Shown: positions 1-5,589, counted from the stretch's first letter. The stretch is DNA of 5,668 nucleotides from an uncultured Planctomycetaceae bacterium (GCA_938008425.1 CALLKH010000351.1:1-5668), one strand, 5' to 3'. Notes: generated by a model from the letters alone, not told the origin. Program-made: numbers and translations.

Positions 1-4
1 GGGC

Positions 5-778
5 TTACCAGCCGACCATGTTGTACCCGGCATCGACGTAGTGAATCTCGCCGGTGACGCCGGTGGACAGGTCGCTGCAGAAGTAGAGACCTGAGTTGCC
101 GACTTCCTTCGACTCGATGTTTCGCCGCAGCGGCGACTTGGTCGGATAGTGCTCGAGGATCTGGTCGAAGCCGCCGATGCCTGCGGAGCTGAGCGTTCGG
201 CAGGGGCCGGCGCTGATCGCGTTGACCCGGGCGCGCTTCAGGTCGCCAAGGTCGGCCGCCATGTAGCGGACGGAGCTTTCCAGCGCGGCCTTGCAGACGC
301 CCATCACGTTGTAGCTGGGCATGAACTTGACGGCGCCGAGGTAGCTGAGCGTGAGAATCGATGAGCCTTCGCGGAAGAGTTCGAACGACTTCTGGCAGAC
401 GGAAATGAACGAATAGACGCTGATGTCCATCGCCTGCTTGAAGTCTTCGCGGCCGGTCTGCCAGAACCGGTTGGTGAGGCAGTCGCGGTTGGCGTAGGCG
501 ATGGCGTGGACGAGGAAGTCGACGCGATCGTACTGCTCGCGGTACTTGCTCATGAACGCTTCGACATCTTCATCCTTGGTGACGTCGCACGGGGCGACGA
601 GCTTGGCGCCGATCGGGTCGGCCAGCTTACGGACGCGCCGTTCCATCTTCTCGCCGGGAAGGTGGTTGAAGGCGATTTCGGCGCCTTCCTGGTGCAGTCG
701 TTCGGCGATGTACCAGGCGAGGCTGTGGTCGTTGGCCACGCCGAAGACGATGCCTTTCTTGCCTTCCATCAATCCCAT
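5..778 (-). CDS. fabI: Enoyl-[acyl-carrier-protein] reductase (NADH), FabI
   Basis: This enzyme reduces the trans-2-enoyl-ACP double bond in the last step of each type II fatty acid elongation cycle, in the cytoplasm, using NAD(P)H. The protein is 257 aa, close to the usual 255-265. It has the SDR/Rossmann N-terminus with the FabI variant of the glycine motif (GVANDHSLAWYIAERL, residues 13-28). The FabI active site is SYLGAVKFMPSYNVMGVCK (145-163), giving Tyr146, Tyr156 and Lys163 at the same numbers as the E. coli residues. Further FabI signatures are VNAISAGPCRTL (185-196) and a C-terminal SGVTGE-type segment ending in VDAGYN. I chose the ATG at 778 because GGAG (788-791, minus) lies 9 bases upstream. 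The frame stays open to an ATG at 844, but that extension would begin almost at the predicted transcription start and is not FabI-like. A further Met at 769 is a less likely start. The gene is divergent from the LPS operon. The cofactor (NADH or NADPH) is inferred from the family. Confidence 0.96.
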   Translation of the reverse strand: MGLMEGKKGIVFGVANDHSLAWYIAERLHQEGAEIAFNHLPGEKMERRVRKLADPIGAKLVAPCDVTKDEDVEAFMSKYREQYDRVDFLVHAIAYANRDCLTNRFWQTGREDFKQAMDISVYSFISVCQKSFELFREGSSILTLSYLGAVKFMPSYNVMGVCKAALESSVRYMAADLGDLKRARVNAISAGPCRTLSSAGIGGFDQILEHYPTKSPLRRNIESKEVGNSGLYFCSDLSTGVTGEIHYVDAGYNMVGW

Positions 779-786
779 TCGTCGCG

Positions 787-791
787 TCTCC
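787..791 (-). promoter_or_regulatory. Ribosome binding site of fabI
   Basis: On the minus strand the sequence reads GGAGA followed by CGCGACGA and the ATG at 778. GGAG ends 9 bases before that ATG and 18 bases before the alternative ATG at 769, so it favours 778 as the start. Confidence 0.6.
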
Positions 792-852
792 AAGTTCTGC
801 GTTCGGACGTCCGTCAGACGTTCGACCCCCCGGTCAAAATACAAGACAGGTT

Positions 853-881
853 AATTTAGGGTGTGGGGCAATCATTGTCCA
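853..881 (-). promoter_or_regulatory. Predicted sigma70-type promoter for fabI
   Basis: On the minus strand TGGACA (881-876, 5 of 6 matches to TTGACA) is followed after exactly 17 bases by TAAATT (858-853, 4 of 6 matches to TATAAT). Transcription would start near 846, giving a leader of about 68 bases before the ATG at 778. This is a pattern match only; if the host's housekeeping sigma factor has different preferences the call weakens. Confidence 0.45.
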
Positions 882-921
882 GCACGCCGCGTGACCATGC
901 CGCCGAGGTCGAGTCGCCGCG

Positions 922-950
922 TTGTCGGTGCGCAAGTTACGCGATAGACT
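922..950 (+). promoter_or_regulatory. Predicted sigma70-type promoter for the LPS core operon
   Basis: TTGTCG (922-927, 4 of 6 matches to TTGACA) and TAGACT (945-950, 4 of 6 matches to TATAAT) are separated by exactly 17 bases. Transcription would start near 957, about 30 bases before the TTG start at 987. This promoter faces away from the fabI promoter, and the two -35 boxes are about 40 bases apart. All downstream genes are so tightly packed that this is the only place in the window with room for a dedicated operon promoter. The evidence is a pattern match only. Confidence 0.4.
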
Positions 951-975
951 ATGGTTGTGAGACTTGTTGGTCCGT

Positions 976-981
976 AAGAGG
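976..981 (+). promoter_or_regulatory. Ribosome binding site that decides a TTG start
   Basis: AAGAGG lies 5 bases before the TTG at 987. An in-frame TAA at 975-977 closes the frame just upstream. The first in-frame ATG (1044) falls inside the conserved GT9 motif, so the TTG at 987 is nearly forced as the start codon. Confidence 0.6.
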
Positions 982-986
982 CGCTT

Positions 987-2075
987 TTGTCCGAGCCTGA
1001 ATCCATTTTGATCTCAATTCCGAACTGGGTCGGCGACGTCGTCATGGCGACGCCGGCGCTCGACGCCGTGCGCCGGCGATTCCCCAAGGCGCGAATCACC
1101 CACCTGATGCGCCCCTACGTCGCCGACGTCCTGGCAGGCGCGGGACTGGCGGACGACGCGCTGTTCTGGCCCGCCGGCGGGGGCATTCGAGGCCTTCCGG
1201 CATTGATCCACGAAATCCGGTCGCGGTTCTTTGATCTGGGCGTCTTGCTGACCAATTCGTTTCGATCCGCGATGGTGTTCAGGCTGGGCGGCGTCCGGCG
1301 GCGCGCGGGGTACGCCCGCGACGGCCGGGGCTGGCTGCTCAACGAACGCCTCAAGCCGGAGCGCCGCGACGGCGAATTCATACCTGTTCCCGCGCTCGAC
1401 TATTACAACGCCCTTGCGCGGCAGATAGGCTGCGACGACGTCCGCGACGGCATGGTGCTCGCGACGTCGGCTGAAGACGAGGCGGCCATCGATCGTAGAC
1501 TTGGCGAGATGGACGCCGCACGGCCGCTGGTTGTTTTGAATCCCGGTGCGAATTACGGGTCCGCGAAGTGCTGGCCGGCGGAAAAGTACGCCCGTCTAGC
1601 GGACCTGCTGGTGGATCGTTACAACGCGCGGGTGGTGGCGTCGCTCGGACCGAAGGAGCGCGAGATCGCGGAGCGGCTGAAGGCGGCGGTGACGCGGAAG
1701 ATCGAGGTGTTCAACGATCCGCCGCTGGGCCTGGGGCCGCTGAAGGCGCTGATCCGGCGAAGCCGCCTGCTGATCACGAATGACACGGGGCCGCGGCACT
1801 TCGCCCCGCCGTTCGGGGTACCGGTGGTGACGATTTACGGGTCCAGCGATCCGGCGTGGACGGTGACGCGATTTTCGGGTGAGCGGAACGTGATGCTGAA
1901 TCTGGACTGTCAGCCGTGCATGGAGCGAACGTGTCCGCTGGGTCATCATGATTGCATGAAGAAGCTGGAGCCGGAGTTGGTGTTGAGTGCGGCGGATGAA
2001 TTCCTGGCTGCAGGGCGAAGGGTTGCGGGCGATGGAGCGAACCGCGTGATTCCGCTCGGAAACAGTCGCGCTTAG
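987..2075 (+). CDS. waaF: GT9 heptosyltransferase, LPS heptosyltransferase II (WaaF) type
   Basis: The predicted role is transfer of a heptose from an ADP-heptose-type donor onto the growing LPS inner core at the cytoplasmic face of the inner membrane. The protein is 362 aa, slightly longer than the usual 340-350. The N-terminal acceptor domain opens with IPNWVGDVVMATPAL (11-25), the GT9 signature, with the likely catalytic Asp at 17. The C-terminal donor domain has LNPGANYGSAKCWP (184-197, with a Lys at 194 as in family members) and TNDTGPRHFAPPFGVPVV (264-281). It is followed by IYGSSDPAWT and a four-cysteine segment, C-x2-C-x4-C-x6-C (308, 311, 316, 323), of the kind found in the WaaF subgroup. 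About 20 residues after 343 look like a loose tail. The start is TTG (see the ribosome binding site at 976). This is the first gene of the operon, and its TAG stop is 15 bases before the next likely start. The GT9 assignment is firm; WaaF rather than another GT9 (WaaC, WaaQ or a non-heptose GT9) is likely but not proven. Confidence 0.85.
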   Translation: MSEPESILISIPNWVGDVVMATPALDAVRRRFPKARITHLMRPYVADVLAGAGLADDALFWPAGGGIRGLPALIHEIRSRFFDLGVLLTNSFRSAMVFRLGGVRRRAGYARDGRGWLLNERLKPERRDGEFIPVPALDYYNALARQIGCDDVRDGMVLATSAEDEAAIDRRLGEMDAARPLVVLNPGANYGSAKCWPAEKYARLADLLVDRYNARVVASLGPKEREIAERLKAAVTRKIEVFNDPPLGLGPLKALIRRSRLLITNDTGPRHFAPPFGVPVVTIYGSSDPAWTVTRFSGERNVMLNLDCQPCMERTCPLGHHDCMKKLEPELVLSAADEFLAAGRRVAGDGANRVIPLGNSRA

Positions 2076-2090
2076 TTGCGGGTCGATAGC

Positions 2091-2966
2091 ATGCTGGTGA
2101 CGGATCACATCACGGTCGATCGGGCGTATCGGGAACGCCTCGCGAGCACCCGGCTCGACAGCGTCGATGCGATATTGAACTGCGTCGGCGATCGGCTGGC
2201 GGCCTGGAGCCGAACCTCCGACACGATCCAGGTCGATCTGGACGGCGGCAAGTCGTCACTCTTCTTGAAGCGCTATCACTATCCGCGATGGAAGCAGCGC
2301 CTGCGGGCGATGTTTCGCGGAACGTTTCTTCAATCAAGCCGGGCGAAGAGCGAGTACCGGGCGTTGAGATTGATGCGGCAACTGGGCATCCAGGCAATTC
2401 GGCCGATCGCCTTCGGAGAGCGGCGTGAGTGCCTGTTCGTACGAACCTGCTTTCTGATCACCGAGGGCGTGCCGGATGCCATGCCGTTGTCATGCTTCAT
2501 TCGAACATTCGCCGATGAGCGGCGGTCGGCGCGATCGGTTCGACTGCGCCGGGAGATCCTGACGTCGCTGGCCCGGCAGGTTCGGCACATGCACGAGGCG
2601 GGGTTCGTGCATCGGGATCTCTTCTGGCGAAACGTGCTGATCCGGGCGCTGCCGGATGATCGGTTTGAGTTTTATTTTCTGGACGCCTCGGTCGGCAAGC
2701 GAATTCGCATCACCCAGCGGCGGCAGGAGAGCATCGTCGGCGACCTGGCGGCGCTCGGGGCGGTGGCGCCGCATTTCTGCTCGAAGGCCGATCAGCTTCG
2801 TTTTCTTCTGGAGTACCTGGGCGTCGACACGCTGAGCGGCGACAATCGAACCTGGCTGCGGCGGATTCAGACGAAGTCGGATCGGCTGCGCCCGACGGAG
2901 CTTGAGCGCATCCGGCGAAGCACGATTTTCGAGACGCCGATGATCAAGCCGGCGGAAATGCTGTGA
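2091..2966 (+). CDS. Lipopolysaccharide kinase (WaaP/Kdo-kinase superfamily), single domain, kinase 1
   Basis: This is a predicted cytoplasmic ATP-dependent sugar kinase acting on the LPS core, of 291 aa. Visible kinase elements are LFLKRYHYP with Lys60 (beta3), SEYRAL with Glu88 (alpha-C), AFGERR (107-112), the catalytic loop HRDLFWRN (174-181, Asp176 and Asn181), FLDAS with Asp198 (DFG-equivalent), and GDLAALG (217-223), which resembles the KDL segment of WaaP. Asn at D+5 is the protein-kinase/Kdo-kinase pattern, not the His of classical WaaP. I chose the ATG at 2091. A TTG at 2076, directly after the upstream TAG, would add five residues, but 2091 places the start close to that of the paralogues. 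No strong Shine-Dalgarno sequence precedes it, so coupling to waaF translation is plausible. There are no membrane segments. The heptose or Kdo substrate is unknown. An aminoglycoside-type (APH) or protein kinase is possible but less likely in this LPS context. Confidence 0.8.
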   Translation: MLVTDHITVDRAYRERLASTRLDSVDAILNCVGDRLAAWSRTSDTIQVDLDGGKSSLFLKRYHYPRWKQRLRAMFRGTFLQSSRAKSEYRALRLMRQLGIQAIRPIAFGERRECLFVRTCFLITEGVPDAMPLSCFIRTFADERRSARSVRLRREILTSLARQVRHMHEAGFVHRDLFWRNVLIRALPDDRFEFYFLDASVGKRIRITQRRQESIVGDLAALGAVAPHFCSKADQLRFLLEYLGVDTLSGDNRTWLRRIQTKSDRLRPTELERIRRSTIFETPMIKPAEML

Positions 2967-2986
2967 GGCGGGCGCTGGATCGCGAC

Positions 2987-3856
2987 ATGGGATCACGGGT
3001 GACGATCACGGCGCCGGGGATGCAATCCACGCTGGAATCCCTTGGTTTTCGCGGATACGAAGACTTCGCCTCGTGCACGATCGGCGAGGTGGTTTCGTCG
3101 CGCGGATCGGCCGAGACGCGGCGGATTTCAACGAGCGGCGCGGCCGGAGGCGGGGGATTACTCTATCTGAAAGTGTATCGACACGCGCCGCCGTCGTGGC
3201 GAACCCTGCTCCAGCGCGACAAGTGCTCGATCGAGCGGCGCAATTATGCGTGCATGGGTGCGGTGTGCGGCGTATCGGTGCCCGAGGTGGTGGCGTTCGG
3301 CGCACGGCGGAGTTTCGGACGGCTGTGTGATGCCTTCATCATGACATGCGGAGTGGAGGGCGCGCGGCCGCTCGATGCGTGGTGGGATGACTGCGGCGGT
3401 CGGGATGCGTCGATGCGCTCATGGGCGCTGGCGGCGAGCGCTGCGTGCGCGTCGGCGATGCACGAGGCGGGTTTTTCGCATATCGATTTGCAGTGGCGAA
3501 ATCTGCTGGTTTCCGAATCGCCGCGCGGCGAGCGCGGAATCGGGCGCGGCGCCGGTGAATACGGCGGGCACGCGGAGACGGTCGATCGCCGCTTGTTTGT
3601 TCTCGACTCGGCGCGCGGCGGCATGCGGTGGTGGAGCGTTCGACGCGAGCACGGGCGTATTCGCGATTTATCGAGCCTGTCCAAGGGGGCGCGCGGCCGG
3701 CTGACGCGCACGGAGCAGTTGCGGTGGTTGTGCCGGTATTTCGGCGTCGAACGGCTCGGTTGCGAACATCGTGCGCTGGTGAGAACCATTCTTCGGGATC
3801 GCCTGCTCAAGGACGGCGGCGATGTCGCGATGAAGAATCGGGAGGCGGCGCGATGA
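2987..3856 (+). CDS. Lipopolysaccharide kinase-like protein with an HID catalytic loop, kinase 2
   Basis: This is a divergent paralogue of the preceding kinase, 289 aa. Elements seen are LLYLKVYRH with Lys62, SIERRNY with Glu83, AFGARR (103-108), MHEAGFSHIDLQWRNLLV (158-175, with His165-Ile166-Asp167 and Asn172), FVLDSARGG with Asp207 (DFG-equivalent), and RDLSSL (226-231). The Arg of HRD is Ile, but the catalytic Asp and the Asn are kept, so activity is plausible. A Gly/Arg-rich insertion (about 176-200) separates the catalytic loop from the DFG-like strand and is absent from kinase 1. The start is uncertain. A GTG at 2963 overlaps the previous stop (GTGA) and has GGAAA only 4 bases upstream. 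The ATG at 2987 has GGAT 6 bases upstream and lines up with the start of the third kinase (MGSRVTITAP against MSTRLEIEPA), so I prefer it. The gene ends in an ATGA overlap with the next gene. The substrate is unknown. Confidence 0.75.
   Translation: MGSRVTITAPGMQSTLESLGFRGYEDFASCTIGEVVSSRGSAETRRISTSGAAGGGGLLYLKVYRHAPPSWRTLLQRDKCSIERRNYACMGAVCGVSVPEVVAFGARRSFGRLCDAFIMTCGVEGARPLDAWWDDCGGRDASMRSWALAASAACASAMHEAGFSHIDLQWRNLLVSESPRGERGIGRGAGEYGGHAETVDRRLFVLDSARGGMRWWSVRREHGRIRDLSSLSKGARGRLTRTEQLRWLCRYFGVERLGCEHRALVRTILRDRLLKDGGDVAMKNREAAR
3840..3845 (+). promoter_or_regulatory. Ribosome binding site deciding the start of the fused kinase
   Basis: GGGAGG lies 7 bases before the ATG at 3853. The reading frame is open upstream to 3628, inside the previous gene, so this strong site is what fixes the start at 3853. 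That start gives an ATGA overlap with the upstream stop codon. Confidence 0.75.
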
Positions 3857-5589
3857 GCACACGGCTGGAAATCGAGCCGGCTTATCGCACGGCGCTCGCG
3901 GCGGCGGGGCTGACGACCTTTGAGTCGTTCATGCACGCGGCGGCCGGTCCGGCGGTGAGCAAACATCGTCATCGCGAGACGGTGCCGCTGGAGTTGGAGG
4001 TCGATGGCACGAAGCAGCGATTCTTCCTGAAGCGCGTGTTTCGCGTGCCGCCGGCGCACGCGATCCTGCCCTGGCTACGGCTGCGCCCGGGCTACTCGCA
4101 GCCGGCGCGGGAGTGGGAGGCGTGCAAACTGATGCGCGAGGCCGGGCTGCCGGCGATGGAGCGCGTGGCGTTCGGTGAAAGGAAGTCACTTGGATTTCCG
4201 ACGCAGGCGTTCATTCTCGTGGCGGCTTCACCGTATCGACACACATTGGAAGAGTGGCTGACACCCGGATTCGAACGGCCGCGGGCTCTCTCGGAAGACG
4301 AGCGTCTGGACTTAATTTGCGCGGTGGCCCGCCTTGGACAACAGATCGGCGATGCCGGCTTCGACTGGCCCGACGCCGATGCCAAGCACATCTACGCGGG
4401 TTTGTCGTCCGAAGGCGCGAGACGTCAGTGGCGATTCACGCTGATCGATCTTGAGCGGGTGACGTACAAGTCCAACCTAGCCTCGATTCAATACCCCCAG
4501 GTCTTCTTTTCGATCTTTCGAAGCATGAACCCGTTTCGACTGCGAGGACTTGAGTTCAACGCGGTCTGCGATGCGCTGGACATCGAATCCGCGAGGCTGA
4601 AGGGCTGGCTGCTCGCTCATATGTATTTTGCACGCGGAACCGCACTCGTTGACGGGCTTCGATGCGTCGAGGGTTACATTCACCCTCGACGCAAGCACAT
4701 GCAGAAGTTAGGCGACATCCAAGTCAATCCGCGTTACGAAAGCGCGCTTCGGACGGCTGGAATCATTCGCTTGGATTCGGTGTTCGAGTTGCGAAGTGGG
4801 CAGGCGCTGACCAAGCCCGGATTGGCGGTCCATCGCGATCGCATTCGGCTGGAACTGGATTATGGAGACGGAAATCGACGACCCGCTTACCTGAAGCGAT
4901 TTCGATCGCCGCCATTGAAGGAGCAGTTGCGGCGAATCTGGCTGAGCGGATTCAGGCGAAGTACTGCTCGGCTTGAGGCTCGTTTCGCGAGGCGATTGGA
5001 GGAAGCAGGAATCGGGACCCTTACGACGATCGCCTGGGGCCAGGAGATGCGGGGTGGCCTTGAACGGCGCAGTTTTCTCATCACCGACCAAGTGCCGGGC
5101 GAGTCGCTGGAGAAAGTCGCCGAGCAGGTAATGGCAGGCGAATTCGAACTGTCAGCGACCGATAAGTTCGACGTCATCCGCCAGCTCGCGATGATGACCC
5201 GTCGCATGCATGGCGAAGGGCTGTTCCATCGCGATTACTATCTCTGCCATCACTTTCTTTCCCGGAATTCGGCCGGGAAGCTGGACCTCCGCGTGATTGA
5301 CCTTGGGCGGATGATCAACCGAGTCCTGCAGGGCCGAGGCGAACGATGGGTAGTGAAGGACTTGGGTGCACTGGACTACAGCGCGCCAAAGTCCGTCGTG
5401 ACCCGCGCGGATCGGGTTCCATCTCTATATCCTTACCTGATCGGTGCACAAGACCGGCGGCGACCGGATAAGTTCAATCTGATGCGGGCTCGGGGAATCG
5501 TGGAGGCCGTCGCTCGTCGAAACCTGAAAACCGCCGCACACGACGCGAAGCGGGCCATGCGGCACCAGAGGAGTCAGAATAGAGCGTGA
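3853..5589 (+). CDS. Two-domain fused lipopolysaccharide kinase (WaaP/InaA family), kinase 3
   Basis: This 578-aa protein is about twice the usual family length and consists of two kinase-like domains in tandem. The N-half (about 1-282) has FFLKRV with Lys60, EWEACKLM with Glu87, AFGER (107-111), the loop WPDADAKHI (172-180, Asp174, His179) and LIDLER with Asp199. The usual HRD is WPD, and the later KDL-type segment is not evident. The C-half (about 283-578) is a textbook WaaP domain: AYLKRF with Lys348, Glu375, SFLITDQVPGESLE (407-420), FHRDYYLCHHFL (458-469, Asp461, His466), RVIDLGRM with Asp483 and VKDLGALDYSAP (501-512). Both halves start with the same prefix found in the neighbouring kinases (EPAYRTALAAAGL and NPRYESALRTAGI). 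The predicted role is phosphorylation of LPS core sugars in the cytoplasm. The C-half is probably active. The N-half may be a second active domain with other specificity or a regulatory one. Strong Shine-Dalgarno sequence; ATGA overlap upstream and GTGA overlap downstream. G+C falls within the gene. Confidence 0.85.
   Translation: MSTRLEIEPAYRTALAAAGLTTFESFMHAAAGPAVSKHRHRETVPLELEVDGTKQRFFLKRVFRVPPAHAILPWLRLRPGYSQPAREWEACKLMREAGLPAMERVAFGERKSLGFPTQAFILVAASPYRHTLEEWLTPGFERPRALSEDERLDLICAVARLGQQIGDAGFDWPDADAKHIYAGLSSEGARRQWRFTLIDLERVTYKSNLASIQYPQVFFSIFRSMNPFRLRGLEFNAVCDALDIESARLKGWLLAHMYFARGTALVDGLRCVEGYIHPRRKHMQKLGDIQVNPRYESALRTAGIIRLDSVFELRSGQALTKPGLAVHRDRIRLELDYGDGNRRPAYLKRFRSPPLKEQLRRIWLSGFRRSTARLEARFARRLEEAGIGTLTTIAWGQEMRGGLERRSFLITDQVPGESLEKVAEQVMAGEFELSATDKFDVIRQLAMMTRRMHGEGLFHRDYYLCHHFLSRNSAGKLDLRVIDLGRMINRVLQGRGERWVVKDLGALDYSAPKSVVTRADRVPSLYPYLIGAQDRRRPDKFNLMRARGIVEAVARRNLKTAAHDAKRAMRHQRSQNRA
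4663..4693 (+). repeat. Perfect 11-bp inverted repeat (hairpin) at the kinase-domain seam
   Basis: TGCGTCGAGGG (4663-4673) and CCCTCGACGCA (4683-4693) are exact reverse complements separated by the 9-base loop TTACATTCA. The repeat lies inside the coding sequence (residues 271-281 of the fused kinase), six bases before an in-frame ATG at 4699 that begins the second domain. No T-run follows, so it is not an ordinary intrinsic terminator. Its function is unknown. Confidence 0.7.

Noticed and set aside
488..505. Ala in FabI at the position of E. coli Gly93, which might suggest triclosan resistance
   Set aside because: Ala occurs naturally here in other FabI proteins, for example that of Staphylococcus aureus, which is triclosan-sensitive, so it is not evidence of resistance.
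779..844. 22-residue N-terminal extension of FabI from an ATG at 844
   Set aside because: It is unlike known FabI N-termini and begins almost at the predicted transcription start. The ATG at 778 has a good GGAG and gives active-site numbering identical to E. coli.
2490..2996. Minus-strand open frame (168 codons) opposite kinase 1, and similar shadows at 1596-2108 and 1115-1381
   Set aside because: They are low-complexity Arg/Pro-rich translations antisense to well-supported genes, without ribosome binding sites or context.
3628..3852. 75-residue upstream extension of the fused kinase
   Set aside because: It lies wholly inside kinase 2 in another frame. GGGAGG and the ATGA overlap fix the start at 3853, and the extension has no kinase similarity.
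3244..4059. Long minus-strand open frame (271 codons) opposite kinases 2 and 3
   Set aside because: It is very rich in Arg, Pro, Ser and His with no recognisable fold, and lies opposite genes with clear kinase motifs: a typical high-G+C shadow.
4663..4693. Hairpin read as an intrinsic transcription terminator
   Set aside because: No T-rich tract follows the right arm, and it lies within an intact reading frame.
2091..5589. Kinases as Ser/Thr protein kinases, aminoglycoside phosphotransferases, toxin (HipA-like) or phage-defence kinases
   Set aside because: The HRDYYLCHH loop, VIDL and KDL segments and the flanking heptosyltransferase and glycosyltransferase fit LPS core kinases better. No antitoxin, sensor domain or defence genes are seen.
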